Virus record (IMG/VR): IMGVR_UViG_3300035703_000130
Coordinates: 1-51,410 of that record
From: a virus
Strand: one strand, 5' to 3'
Length of the DNA: 51,410 nt
Translations under genes and position numbers: made by a program
Shown: in pieces, positions 1-8,459 of the stretch
Position numbering within the stretch: position 1 is the first letter of the stretch
Layout: every line of letters begins with the position of its first letter
The notes under the pieces: model-generated
The model's input: the letters and a program-made list of their open reading frames with translations, nothing else
Databases searched by the model: none
Told to the model about the DNA's origin: nothing

Positions 1-127
1 TATGCACACAGGCTCTCAGATTGGAGAGATTGTTCACTCGCTACCTGTAACTAACGAAATTGCTGCCTCTTTAGGATTAACCACTGACCGTGAGGGTTGG
101 ATTATCTGCGTTAAGGTGCATGATGAT
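1..127. repeat. terminal direct repeat, left copy (identical to 51284..51410)
   Basis: Bases 1-127 and 51284-51410 are identical and fall inside the protease gene. A 127-base overlap equals a common assembler k-mer length, so it most likely shows a circular assembly rather than a physical end. Confidence 0.95.
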
Positions 128-208
128 GCTGTGTGGGATCAAGTTAAGAGTGGCAAGTTGTCGGCCTTTAGTATTGGGGGCCGTGCTTTGAGGGGAACTG
201 ACGAATGA
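1..208 (+). CDS. prohead protease, C-terminal part (gene wraps the origin of the map)
   Basis: This is the rest of the gene that begins at 51087; joined across the ends it gives 134 residues. The protein resembles XkdF-like prohead proteases, which trim scaffold and capsid proteins during head maturation. The segment carries the family-like 'HTGSQIGEIVHS' and 'SGKLSAFSIGGRA' blocks. The stop overlaps the next start as ATGA. It is shorter than usual for the family: the terminal 'EVSLVD' block seems to lie in the next reading frame. The family is inferred from motifs and from its position before scaffold and capsid genes. Confidence 0.7.
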   Translation, partial: MHTGSQIGEIVHSLPVTNEIAASLGLTTDREGWIICVKVHDDAVWDQVKSGKLSAFSIGGRALRGTDE

Positions 209-897
209 GTGTAGAACTTACTGATCTTGATCTTTTCGAGGTTTCTCTCGTAGATGCGGGGGATGATCCTCTTGCAAAGGTCACGTTACTTAAAAGAAAA
301 GGAACTTCCGATATGTCCGATGAGACACTGGAAAAACAGCTTGCCGACGCCAATCAAGAGATTGAAACGCTGAAAGCTAAAATTACTGAACTCGAAACTA
401 TCACCCAAGAGGTAGAAACTCTCAAGGTTCGTGTTGAAGAGTTTGAAGCGGCTGAGATTGAAAAGTCCAAACCCGCAGAAGAAATGATTGACATTGATGG
501 AGAAATGGTGGCTAAGTCTGCTGTTCCTGCACCTGTCCTCAAAAAACTAGAAGAGTTGGAAAAGGCCAAAGAAGCCGAAGAACTCCGTAAGCGCGCTGAT
601 GAGAAGCTTCCTAACTTTAAGGGAAGTGCAGACCAACGCGGCAAACTGCTGAAATCCATCGGTGATGATGCTGAACTCCTTGAACTGCTTGTTGCGGCTG
701 ACGCTCTGTTCGCCCAATTGTTCGTGGAAAAAGGTAAGACTGACGCCGAGGAAGACCTCAAGGATGCTACCGCTAAGCTTGATACTATGGTGAAAGCCAA
801 GCAAGCAGAGGGAAAAATGACTTACGAACAAGCTTACCTTGAAGTGTCGAAGACCAAAGAAGGTCTTGCTCTTATCAACCAAACTTACAAGAAATAA
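205..897 (+). CDS. scaffold-like coiled-coil protein with protease-tail-like N-terminus
   Basis: A 230-residue acidic, Lys/Glu-rich protein. Residues about 30-80 and 110-135 look coiled-coil, as in capsid assembly scaffolds, and it lies just before the decoration and capsid genes. The first 30 residues ('LFEVSLVDAGDDPLAKVTLL') look like the C-terminal end of an XkdF-type prohead protease, in a different frame from the protease proper. ATG at 205 overlaps the protease stop. An internal ATG at about 313 would give a pure scaffold. The scaffold role is inferred from composition and position. Confidence 0.65.
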   Translation: MSVELTDLDLFEVSLVDAGDDPLAKVTLLKRKGTSDMSDETLEKQLADANQEIETLKAKITELETITQEVETLKVRVEEFEAAEIEKSKPAEEMIDIDGEMVAKSAVPAPVLKKLEELEKAKEAEELRKRADEKLPNFKGSADQRGKLLKSIGDDAELLELLVAADALFAQLFVEKGKTDAEEDLKDATAKLDTMVKAKQAEGKMTYEQAYLEVSKTKEGLALINQTYKK

Positions 898-908
898 GGA
901 TAATCTAA

Positions 909-1274
909 ATGGCTTTCCATGAAAACATTCAAGCCCGCACTTATATCTCTTCGGCGGCTATCTCTCAGTTTACCTTTGTAACAATGCCCGACTCGAACAA
1001 CCGCGTTGCTACGCTCGCTTCGGGAACCCGTTCGGCTGGTGTTGCTCTGCAACCTACCACGGGTGCTGGACAGGCTCTTGCGGTCGCCTATGACGGCCGT
1101 GTGCAGGTCCTTGCTGGTGGTGCTATCACCGCTGGTGCGGCTGTTATGTCGAACGCTTCGGGCCGTGCTGTTGCTGCTACTGCTACTAACGTTGTGCTTG
1201 GCTATGCTGTCGAAGGTGGCGCTAACAACCAAGTTATCACGATTGAACTCGCTCGTTCGGAACGTGTGGCCTAA
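909..1274 (+). CDS. head decoration protein (DUF2190-like)
   Basis: A 121-residue protein rich in Ala, Gly and Val, with short beta-type segments such as 'VQVLAGGAITAGAAVMSN', typical of small capsid cement proteins that bind assembled HK97-type shells. It has a Shine-Dalgarno (AAGGA) eight bases before the start and sits directly before the major capsid gene. It uses the same codons (TCG, GTC, CTC) as the capsid gene, which suggests high expression. Confidence 0.7.
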   Translation: MAFHENIQARTYISSAAISQFTFVTMPDSNNRVATLASGTRSAGVALQPTTGAGQALAVAYDGRVQVLAGGAITAGAAVMSNASGRAVAATATNVVLGYAVEGGANNQVITIELARSERVA

Positions 1275-1299
1275 TAACTCTATAGGAGAATAATAGAAA

Positions 1300-2307
1300 A
1301 TGGCTTTACTTACTGCTTCTCAGGTCCACATTGACCAACCGCTGACCAATCTCACGATTGCGTTCCTGCAAAACACTACCGGCTTTGTGGCTGATAAAGT
1401 GTTCCCTCGCGTTTCGGTTATGAAAAAGACTGACCGTTACTATGTCTGGCCGCGCGGTCAGTTTAACCAGATCGACGACATTAAAGAACGTGCGCCATAC
1501 ACTATGGCCCCGGAAGTCGGTCTGACGCTCTCGACTGACACCTATGCGGTTAAAGTTTACTCGGAAGCTGCTCCGATTGACTTTGAAACGGCTGCTAACG
1601 AAGATGCAATGCTGAATATCAAAGCGGCTCTCGCTGCTCAGAAAACCCAGCGTTTCCTTCTGCACCGTGAACAACTCTGGGCTGATCGCTATTTCGCTCA
1701 GGGCGTCTGGTCTACTGATTGGGAAGGTATTGCTGGTGTTCCCGGCGCTAACCAAGTCCGTCAGTGGTCGGATTATACCAACTCGAACCCGATTGTTGAT
1801 GTTACCAACATCAGCCGCACCATGCAACTCCGTTCGGGTGGATTTAAGCCCAACGTCATGGTTATCGGTAAAGAAGCTCGTGACATTCTTGTCAACCATC
1901 CGATTATCCTGAACCGTCTGAATGGTGGCGCTACTGTCACTAACACGGCTCTTATCACGGATGCTAAGCTTGCGGAAATCTTTGGCGTTGAGAAATTCCT
2001 CGTCATGGAAGCTGTCCGCAACACTGCCAAAGAAGGTCTGGCTGAAACCAACGCCTTCATCGGTGGTAAGGCTGTCGCTTTCTTCTATGTTCCGCCTGCC
2101 TCGGGTCTTATGGTCGCTTCGGCTGGTATGACCTTTACGTGGGATGAACTGGAAAATGCTTCGGGTTACGGTATCACGATCAAGTCGTATACTGGCGACT
2201 ACCTGACCGAGCGTGGCATTGCCGAAAAGATCGAAGTCAATATGGCTTACGACCAAAAGGTTGTGGCTGCTGACCTCGGCGCTTTCATCCGCACTGTTGT
2301 TGCCTAA
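1300..2307 (+). CDS. major capsid protein
   Basis: A 335-residue protein expected to build the icosahedral shell. The N-terminal 'NTTGFVADKVFPRVSV' and central 'MVIGKEARDILVNHP' blocks, and the 'TWDELENASGYGITIKSY' region near the C-terminus, fit phage major capsid proteins of the HK97-fold group. A good ribosome site (TAGGAG) precedes ATG 1300. Codon choice is unusually uniform, as expected for the most abundant product. It lies between decoration and connector genes. Confidence 0.85.
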   Translation: MALLTASQVHIDQPLTNLTIAFLQNTTGFVADKVFPRVSVMKKTDRYYVWPRGQFNQIDDIKERAPYTMAPEVGLTLSTDTYAVKVYSEAAPIDFETAANEDAMLNIKAALAAQKTQRFLLHREQLWADRYFAQGVWSTDWEGIAGVPGANQVRQWSDYTNSNPIVDVTNISRTMQLRSGGFKPNVMVIGKEARDILVNHPIILNRLNGGATVTNTALITDAKLAEIFGVEKFLVMEAVRNTAKEGLAETNAFIGGKAVAFFYVPPASGLMVASAGMTFTWDELENASGYGITIKSYTGDYLTERGIAEKIEVNMAYDQKVVAADLGAFIRTVVA

Positions 2308-2325
2308 TATTGGAGGGAGTTGAAA

Positions 2326-2736
2326 ATGTCCCGACTCATCTTTGACTCCCGCCGCCCTCTGTTCGTCGCTCAACCGTTTCAAGCTTATGGTAAGAATTGG
2401 ACGGTTGACGACCACTTTCCTTGGGAACTCATAGGTATTGACTTCCAAGATAGAAGTCTTCATATGTTATATGATAACAACTTTCTACAGCATCGTCCTG
2501 ATTTAGAGAGTTCAATGCTGGATATTGTTAAGAAGACTATTGGGGATGGCTTAGAGTCCTTGACTATTGAGGCTCTACACAATCTTAGAGACAGTATTAA
2601 CAAGCAAGTTAAAGCTAAAGTTTCTACTGCCAGAGACTACGAAAAAAAGAAGTGTGCTTTCTCAAGCATCAAAGACAAGCAAATCGGCAAGATTAGAAGC
2701 TGGCGCGCTGCTTACGGACACATGGAAAATTACTAA
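2326..2736 (+). CDS. uncharacterised protein in head module
   Basis: A 136-residue protein of unknown family. GGAGGG lies shortly before ATG 2326, which decides this start over the one at 2320. Residues 60-110 are helical and charged. Codon use is closer to the connector genes than to the capsid gene. Its place between capsid and connector suggests a head-assembly or completion role, but no motif supports one. Confidence 0.6.
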   Translation: MSRLIFDSRRPLFVAQPFQAYGKNWTVDDHFPWELIGIDFQDRSLHMLYDNNFLQHRPDLESSMLDIVKKTIGDGLESLTIEALHNLRDSINKQVKAKVSTARDYEKKKCAFSSIKDKQIGKIRSWRAAYGHMENY

Positions 2737-2751
2737 ATACCGGAGGGGTAA

Positions 2752-3213
2752 ATGGCCTATACTTATGATCCATTGGATTTGGTGACTACTACCCCTGCTG
2801 GTAGACTTAATGTCGTCAGGTTACTTATTGGTGACAACAACACTGACGATCCTCAGATGCAGAATGAAGAGATTAACTTTGCTCTGTCTGAGAATGGAGA
2901 TAACGTTTATTTCTCCGCATCTTTCTGCGCTAGGCTTCTCGCTAGTAAATACGCTAGGATGGTTAATACCCAACTTGACGGTGCGCTTGAAGCAGAATAT
3001 AGCGACAGGATTAAACAATACACTCTGTTGTCCATCCAACTCTCTGAGCTTGGTAAAAAGATGGGTGGCAAGAGCATGGGTGTTAGCGCAGGCGGTATTT
3101 CTAAAGCCGCTATGGATTTGGCTAACCAGAACACAGATCGTCCAAAACCTGCTTTTGAGGTTGGGCAGTTTGACGCTTATAGCCAAGTAGGTTATTTCCC
3201 GGAGTATGACTAA
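2752..3213 (+). CDS. head-tail connector (adaptor) protein
   Basis: A 153-residue, mostly helical protein placed where gp6/gp15-type adaptors sit, right after the capsid genes. The opening 'TTPAGRLNVVRLLIGD' and 'DPQMQNEEINFAL' blocks match the usual start of adaptor proteins that bind below the portal. GGAGGG precedes the start. Its stop overlaps the next start by one base (TAATG). Confidence 0.65.
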   Translation: MAYTYDPLDLVTTTPAGRLNVVRLLIGDNNTDDPQMQNEEINFALSENGDNVYFSASFCARLLASKYARMVNTQLDGALEAEYSDRIKQYTLLSIQLSELGKKMGGKSMGVSAGGISKAAMDLANQNTDRPKPAFEVGQFDAYSQVGYFPEYD

Positions 3214-3572
3214 TGTTTGATCCCGCCTCTCTTAGAGCTTTAATCTCAGAGCATGGGGTAACAGTCACTCTTAGGAAAAAGGCTGCTGGTGCCTATAACG
3301 TAACAACGGGTTCTGTAACCCAAACAATTACTGACTACCAAGTCAAAGCTTACTTCTTTAACAATGACCCTTCGGTCGGGGAGTTTGCTGTTCATCAAAC
3401 TGGTGAAAGGCGAATGGTAGTTTCTGATAAACTAACGAATGGGGCCATTACCCCAGAGATTGACTCAACAGATGAGATTGTATTCGGCAGCAAAACCACT
3501 ACAGTTACTCGTTCCTCGGTGATTGCATCTGCTGGATCGACAATGTGTCAACTCTTATACTTGAGGGATTGA
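3213..3572 (+). CDS. head closure / stopper-like protein
   Basis: A 119-residue beta-rich protein coupled to the preceding adaptor by a TAATG overlap. Its size, order and the pattern 'VTVTLRKKAAGAYNVTTGSVT' fit the small beta-barrel stoppers (SPP1 gp16-like) that close the portal channel and receive the tail. The assignment rests on gene order and secondary structure only. Confidence 0.55.
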   Translation: MFDPASLRALISEHGVTVTLRKKAAGAYNVTTGSVTQTITDYQVKAYFFNNDPSVGEFAVHQTGERRMVVSDKLTNGAITPEIDSTDEIVFGSKTTTVTRSSVIASAGSTMCQLLYLRD

Positions 3573-3573
3573 T

Positions 3574-3999
3574 ATGGCACAGAGAGAGTTCCTTGGTAAA
3601 CTTAAGGTCTTGCAAGACAAGATCGACAAAATTCCACGAAACATTCTGACAGAACTTGTGACAGATGTAGTGGCTATGTCGCCAGATGATACCGGGGCTT
3701 ATGTCCTCTCTCACTCCGTAGGACAGTCTGGTAATGTTGGTAGAAGTATTTCTTCTCACGGTAGACCCTCTGCTCCAAATACCCACAGAGAAGATGCTCT
3801 CGCAGGTTTGATGGCACAGGTCGCTACTATCCCACCTGATAGCTCTTTAATCTGGATGGGTAATAACTCTCCACACGTAAACGCTGTTGAGTTTGGGTTG
3901 CCTTCTTGGCGTAGGCCGGGGTATTTTGTTTACACAACTCTCCGCTCCAACATTAAACAGATAGTAGCAGATGCTATTGCACAGGCAGGGCTTAAATGA
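3574..3999 (+). CDS. HK97 gp10-like tail-joining protein
   Basis: A 141-residue protein with the layout of HK97 gp10-family tail completion proteins: an N-terminal helix, 'AMSPDDTGAYVLSHSV', then the 'NNSPHVNAVEFG' and 'PGYFVYTTL' blocks before a final helix. This family acts at the head-tail interface. It starts two bases after the previous gene and its stop overlaps the next start (ATGA). Confidence 0.7.
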   Translation: MAQREFLGKLKVLQDKIDKIPRNILTELVTDVVAMSPDDTGAYVLSHSVGQSGNVGRSISSHGRPSAPNTHREDALAGLMAQVATIPPDSSLIWMGNNSPHVNAVEFGLPSWRRPGYFVYTTLRSNIKQIVADAIAQAGLK

Positions 4000-4406
4000 G
4001 TATCGTAAACAAAATTAGGGCTGCTCTTGAAAATCATCTGATTTCTACTGTAGGTATCCCACCAGTATATCCTTCTAACTTAGCTTTCGATGCAGACCCT
4101 AACACTAACTTTATCAAAAGCACATTTGTTGTTACTAGGGTTGATGCTGCCAACAGGGGTCTTAACCCTCAGTTAAGATACTCGGGCTTCTTTACCATGC
4201 TTGTCTGCACACCGGAAGGTAATGGGCTTGGTGAAGGGATGAGTATTGCTGAGACTGTATTAGATAGGTTCGCTCCAACCACAGACATTCCAGGAGACGG
4301 TATTATCGTTTCCCTTGAGGGTTCGCAATTATCCTCTGATTATTTCTCTGCACCTTTTAATTGCTTACCGATTACTGTTAACTGGTATATCTACCACAAC
4401 AACTGA
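3996..4406 (+). CDS. tail terminator-like protein
   Basis: A 136-residue protein in the position of lambda gpU-like tail terminators, between the gp10-like protein and the tail tube. The start 'IRAALENHLIST' and later beta strands ('FTMLVCTPEGNGLGEGMSIA') fit proteins that cap the tail tube. Translation is coupled by ATGA. Called from order and fold pattern. Confidence 0.6.
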   Translation: MSIVNKIRAALENHLISTVGIPPVYPSNLAFDADPNTNFIKSTFVVTRVDAANRGLNPQLRYSGFFTMLVCTPEGNGLGEGMSIAETVLDRFAPTTDIPGDGIIVSLEGSQLSSDYFSAPFNCLPITVNWYIYHNN

Positions 4407-4417
4407 GGATAATACAG

Positions 4418-5344
4418 ATGCCTTTTTCCCAAAATTCGAGAGCCGGTCTCTCTTACGTTCCAGAAGTTACCTTTGGCGTAACACCGGGCACCCCTTCTCT
4501 GGTCCAATTACCTTATACGACACACAGTCTGAACCTTAGCAAAGAGACTCTGCAAGGTAATGATATTCTTCCTGATCGTATTCCGCGTGTTCTCCGTCAC
4601 GGTAACCGCTCGGTTGCAGGGGATATTGTTGCTGACCTTCGTAAAGGTGACTACGATCTTTTCCTTGAGAGTGCTTTCCTTAACACCTTCTCGACAAACG
4701 TGTTGAAAATTGGAACAACTCCCCGCTTCTTCTCTATTGAAGATGCCGCTGCTGATCTTCCTCAATTCCGACTCTTCACAGGTTGCTCGGTTTCTTCGCT
4801 CGCTGTCTCTATCAAACCTAACCAGATGGTTACTGCAACCTTTGGTATGATTGGTAAGGATATGACGATTGCAGGGACTTCTCTTGATGCAGTCAAAACT
4901 CCAATCTCCACCAATGCTCCGTTTGACGCTTACTCTGGTCTTATGCGTATTGGTAACGCTGGTGGTGCTTTAGCTTCTATTGCTACGATCACTGGTATTG
5001 ACTTTACCATCAATAACAACTTCAACCCAACCTATGTTGTTGGTAGTGCCTCCACTCCGCAGCTTGAATTTGGACAGGCTTCTGTTGAAGGAACGGTCAC
5101 TGCATACTTTGAAGATGCTACGCTTATTAACCGCTTCATTAACGAAACTGAAACCGCTATGGAAGTTTCTGTTGATGATCCTACCGGGGCAAGCGACTAT
5201 ACTTTCCTTTTCCCGCGTGTGAAGTTTAATGGTGCTGATGTTCCTGTCGATGGAACTACAGGATCGCGTATCATCACTATCCCGTTCGTTGCTCTGTTTG
5301 ATACGACAGAAGCTACTAACGTTAGGCTTACTCGTTCGACGTAA
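4418..5344 (+). CDS. major tail tube protein
   Basis: A 308-residue protein with the start typical of siphovirus tail tube proteins ('YVPEVTFGVTPGTPSLVQLP'), followed by 'RSVAGDIVADLRKGDYD' and a C-terminal Ig-like segment. It forms the stacked rings of the non-contractile tail. Codon use resembles the capsid gene, consistent with abundance. A terminator-like hairpin follows, and an HNH gene on the other strand separates it from the tail chaperones. Confidence 0.8.
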   Translation: MPFSQNSRAGLSYVPEVTFGVTPGTPSLVQLPYTTHSLNLSKETLQGNDILPDRIPRVLRHGNRSVAGDIVADLRKGDYDLFLESAFLNTFSTNVLKIGTTPRFFSIEDAAADLPQFRLFTGCSVSSLAVSIKPNQMVTATFGMIGKDMTIAGTSLDAVKTPISTNAPFDAYSGLMRIGNAGGALASIATITGIDFTINNNFNPTYVVGSASTPQLEFGQASVEGTVTAYFEDATLINRFINETETAMEVSVDDPTGASDYTFLFPRVKFNGADVPVDGTTGSRIITIPFVALFDTTEATNVRLTRST

Positions 5345-5356
5345 TCCCTTCGGGGT

Positions 5357-5400
5357 AAGGTGGGCTTGGTTGTCGGGGCTAGGCTCACCTTTTCTATTTT
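5357..5400 (+). terminator. terminator-like hairpin after tail tube gene
   Basis: A nine-pair stem (5357-5365 with 5383-5391, one G-U pair) is followed by a T-rich run. It could end or attenuate transcription after the tail tube gene, lowering expression of the tape measure block. Confidence 0.6.
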
Positions 5401-5413
5401 CACCCGACACAGT

Positions 5414-5929
5414 TTATCTGTCTATTACATTTAGTTTGGCAAAAGATTTAAACAAACTTTTTGCAGCGGCATTATAGGCTATGGCAGCTTCCTCTTCGGT
5501 ATCAAAAGATCCAAGATGTTTACTTTTCCGGTTGTGTTGAATAACAGCCCTCCAATTGTTCTTAGCTTTGTGAAAAGAGACCCCTTTGAAACGAGAAGTG
5601 CCACCCCTAGATTGGGTATTAAACTGGTTTTGCCAGTTACTAGCCTCTCTAAGGTTTACCAACCTGTTGTCTGTTTTTACACCGTTTATGTGGTCAATCT
5701 GCTCCTTTGGCCAAACTCCGTAGTATAAAAACCACGCAACCCTATGAGACAACAGTCTTTTCTTATTTCCGCTCAGGGTTATACTAACTGTGTAATAACC
5801 TTTTTTGTTTAGGCCCCCGGCAGGTTTTGTCAAGTCTCGGCCTTTAGAGGGTTGCACCCACCAGAGTTGCCCCGTTTGCGGGTTGTATTTTAGGCTGTCC
5901 TCAATACAAGCGTCTAGTTCTTTTTTCAT
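5414..5929 (-). CDS. HNH homing endonuclease with AP2-like domain
   Basis: A 171-residue protein. The central 'EQIDHINGVKTDNRLVNLRE' segment is an HNH nuclease core, and the C-terminal 'FKGVSFHKAKNNWRAVI' and 'LGSFDTEEEAAIAYN' are an AP2-type DNA-binding domain. This HNH-AP2 build is typical of free-standing homing endonucleases that spread between phages. AAGGAGG seven bases before ATG 5929 decides the start. It is transcribed against the late operon, between tail tube and chaperone genes. Confidence 0.85.
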   Translation of the reverse strand: MKKELDACIEDSLKYNPQTGQLWWVQPSKGRDLTKPAGGLNKKGYYTVSITLSGNKKRLLSHRVAWFLYYGVWPKEQIDHINGVKTDNRLVNLREASNWQNQFNTQSRGGTSRFKGVSFHKAKNNWRAVIQHNRKSKHLGSFDTEEEAAIAYNAAAKSLFKSFAKLNVIDR

Positions 5930-6004
5930 TTGTCCTCCTTGAGGCCATAATATAGTAACACCCCCGATAGTTTTCAACCCCCCTCAAAAGGAAAAATTCC
6001 CGAC

Positions 6005-6400
6005 ATGGACCTTTCTAATTTCGTTCCTAAAAGCGACACCGCTACTTTTGAAATTCGTCACCCCATCACTGGTGAAATCCTCGCTAAAGATGACGGCACT
6101 GAAATGACGATTACCGTCTATCTCCCCCACAGCAAAGAGTATAAGGCTGTTGTTCACGAACAGAATAACAAGCGTATTGCTCGGGCACAAAAGGGCAAGG
6201 CAGTCTATACGTCTGAGGACCTTGAAGAAGCCACCCTTGATCTTCTGGTTAAGACGACAAAGGATTGGAATATCCAATTCAATAAAAAGAACATTAAGTT
6301 CAGCCAAGAAGAAGCTAGGGAAATCTATACAAAGCTTCCTTGGGTTAAAGCTCAAATCATGCAACAGCAGGAAGACCTGACAAATTTTTTGAGCAACTAG
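6005..6400 (+). CDS. tail assembly chaperone, short form (gpG-like)
   Basis: A 131-residue protein just upstream of the tape measure gene, where lambda gpG-like chaperones sit. These coat the tape measure protein before the tail tube polymerises. The last codons contain the slippery sequence AAATTTT, and a second frame continues to 6747, so most ribosomes should stop at 6400 and a minority make the long form. GGAAAAATTCCC precedes the start; the ribosome site is weak. Confidence 0.75.
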   Translation: MDLSNFVPKSDTATFEIRHPITGEILAKDDGTEMTITVYLPHSKEYKAVVHEQNNKRIARAQKGKAVYTSEDLEEATLDLLVKTTKDWNIQFNKKNIKFSQEEAREIYTKLPWVKAQIMQQQEDLTNFLSN

Positions 6401-6747
6401 TCTGTGAATTAGAAGACTATGCCGCGTGGGACTTTAAGCTCGCTATCCCAGATAAAGATGGCGTCCCTGAGAGAGAACACTTAAAGCAAGTTGAAATCCA
6501 GACTGGTAGAACACCTTTACCACTTGTATCGCCCCCTTTCCCTAAAGAGCTTAATCACTTGTGGTCAAAATTCTTAGAGCTATCCAATACAAGGTCTATG
6601 GGTTACAGTGGGCCTATGCCTATTACTTATCAGGAAATCTTGGCTTGGGTAGCTCTCACTGGTAATACACTTTCCCCTTGGGAAGTTGAAGTTATCAAAC
6701 GTCTAGACAAAATCTATGTGAAGGTAGTGAGCAATGGCCGATCTTAA
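6005..6747 (+). CDS. tail assembly chaperone, -1 frameshift fusion (gpGT-like)
   Basis: A -1 shift at 6382-6388 joins the first 128 codons to 119 codons ending at TAA 6745-6747, giving 247 residues. The downstream part ('FEQLVCELEDYAAWDFKL', then 'MPITYQEILAWVALTG') has no ribosome site or start codon at its beginning, so it is best explained as the T domain made only by frameshifting. Its end overlaps the tape measure start at 6734. The arrangement is the classic siphovirus G/GT arrangement. Confidence 0.75.
6382..6388 (+). promoter_or_regulatory. -1 programmed frameshift slippery site A_AAT_TTT
   Basis: The heptamer AAATTTT is read as A AAT TTT in the zero frame, matching X_XXY_YYZ. It lies ten bases before the zero-frame stop. 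A third T follows, so the A-site tRNA re-pairs fully after slipping. I saw no convincing pseudoknot downstream. Confidence 0.75.
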
Positions 6748-8458
6748 TATCAGCGTTGACATGACTCAGTTGAAAGAACTCAACAGGGAAATGTTAAAGA
6801 CTACCTCCACCTACAATATTGCCACCCGAGAGTTAGAAACTTTCTCTGGTGCTCAAATGCGTTCGGTTGGTAGTATGAACCGTATGGGGGTTGTTACTCA
6901 GCAGGCGGGTTATCAAATTGGTGACTTTTTAGTTCAAGTCCAATCTGGGACTAATGCTTTTGTTGCTTTTGGTCAACAGGCCACTCAGTTAGCCGGTCTT
7001 ATGACTACTTTTGGTGGTAAGTTCATTGCTATCGGAACTGCATTGGGTATTATTATTCCATTAGCCACCGCTCTTGGTGCCGTTTGGATGAGGACTTCCC
7101 AAGAGGTTGACCCCGCAACAGATTCTCTCAAACGGTATGAAGAAGCTCTTAAGTCTATTATTGATAGAACAGAGGAAGCTCGTTTAAAAAGTATTGGACA
7201 AATCTTAGGTGTCACGACCGAAGAAGTAACTGTCCTTGAACGTATTAAACAAGTAGAGGCTGAGAGAGAAGAGATTGCCAATAATATTCTCAACATTCAG
7301 AGGAACGCTGTTGTTGCTCAGGGTATGTATGATATTGTTGCGGCTGGCGCTGCTTGGCAACAAGAAAGACAGCTAAAAGCTCTTGAAGGTCAGTTAAAAA
7401 CTGCGGAAGAGACGTTAGAAAATCTTCGCTCTCAAAACTACGAGACGCAATACACTAACGCTATGCTTGCCAAACAAGAAGCTTTATACGTTCGCCAACT
7501 TCAAACCCAAACTAGAGTGGTTGTTCTTACAAAGGAACAGGCTGCTGCTTTAGAAGAGGGACGTAAAAGAGCCGAACAAATCAACACCGCAATTAGTAAG
7601 TTTGCTGGAACAACCGTTAAGGTTGGTGTAGAGTTTCAAGCTAGTTTTGTTGGCTTCACTGATCAAGCTATGGGTTGGGCCAGTGGTCTTTACAACAATA
7701 TGAAAGACCTTGCCAGTAATGAAGGCACAATGTGGAGTTCCCCTAGACCTCGTAGCGCCCCTGCTATGTTGGGGGAACCGGAGCTAGGTTCTGGTGGCGG
7801 TGGTGGGGGAGGCGGAGGTAATGCTCGCCTTGAATCTCTTATCTCTGAATTACAAACTGAGAGTGAAACTTTAGCCGCTTGGTATGAAGAATCTCAAGCT
7901 GCACTACAAGCCGCCTCTGACGCTGAACTTACTATTCTTGGCGGTAAGCACGAAGCCATGCTTCGCCTCACAGAAGAATACCACAAGCGTAAAAACGAGA
8001 TTGATGAAATGGGGAACCAATGGTCCCTAGAATCTGCTCTCGGGGGTGCTGCTGAAATTGCTGGCGCTTTAGGCGCTTTCAATAAAAAGGCTCTTAAGGC
8101 TCAGGCTGTATTCGCTGCTGGTGCCGCTTTGATTGATACCTATCAGGGGGCTGCTAGGGAACTTAGAAAAGGAACCTTTGGTTTCGCTACCGCTGCTGCG
8201 GTTATTGCTAAGGGTCTTGGTTTTGTCGCGGCAATTAAATCTGCCGGTGAAGGTAACACTAGCATTAGTGCTGGTGGTGGTGGACGAGGAACTTCTACAG
8301 TGCCTCAGCAAGCTGCTGCCCCTTCCCCACAAACAGTTTACATTGACTCGCTTGATCCTGCTGGCTTGTATAGCGGACAAACACTCATCAATCTGTTTGA
8401 TGCGTTCTATGATGAAAATGATAAACGAGGGAAAGTCTTCGTAGTAGCAAGAGGATAA
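6734..8458 (+). CDS. tail tape measure protein
   Basis: A 574-residue protein that sets tail length and passes DNA. Residues about 50-110 contain the family-like 'YQIGDFLVQVQSGTNAFVAF' and hydrophobic 'IAIGTALGIIIPLATALGAV'. A long helical stretch follows (about 135-280), then a run of ten glycines near residue 355 as a linker, and a second hydrophobic stretch ('AAEIAGALGAFNKKALKAQA'). It is short for a tape measure, which suggests a tail under roughly 100 nm by the usual 1.5 angstrom per residue rule. Confidence 0.85.
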   Translation: MADLNISVDMTQLKELNREMLKTTSTYNIATRELETFSGAQMRSVGSMNRMGVVTQQAGYQIGDFLVQVQSGTNAFVAFGQQATQLAGLMTTFGGKFIAIGTALGIIIPLATALGAVWMRTSQEVDPATDSLKRYEEALKSIIDRTEEARLKSIGQILGVTTEEVTVLERIKQVEAEREEIANNILNIQRNAVVAQGMYDIVAAGAAWQQERQLKALEGQLKTAEETLENLRSQNYETQYTNAMLAKQEALYVRQLQTQTRVVVLTKEQAAALEEGRKRAEQINTAISKFAGTTVKVGVEFQASFVGFTDQAMGWASGLYNNMKDLASNEGTMWSSPRPRSAPAMLGEPELGSGGGGGGGGGNARLESLISELQTESETLAAWYEESQAALQAASDAELTILGGKHEAMLRLTEEYHKRKNEIDEMGNQWSLESALGGAAEIAGALGAFNKKALKAQAVFAAGAALIDTYQGAARELRKGTFGFATAAAVIAKGLGFVAAIKSAGEGNTSISAGGGGRGTSTVPQQAAAPSPQTVYIDSLDPAGLYSGQTLINLFDAFYDENDKRGKVFVVARG

Positions 8459-8459
8459 C

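Noticed and set aside
1306-2463. 385-codon open frame on the minus strand across the capsid gene
   Set aside because: It is the shadow of a gene with very regular codon use; the product has no sensible fold pattern, and it lies antisense to a clear capsid protein.
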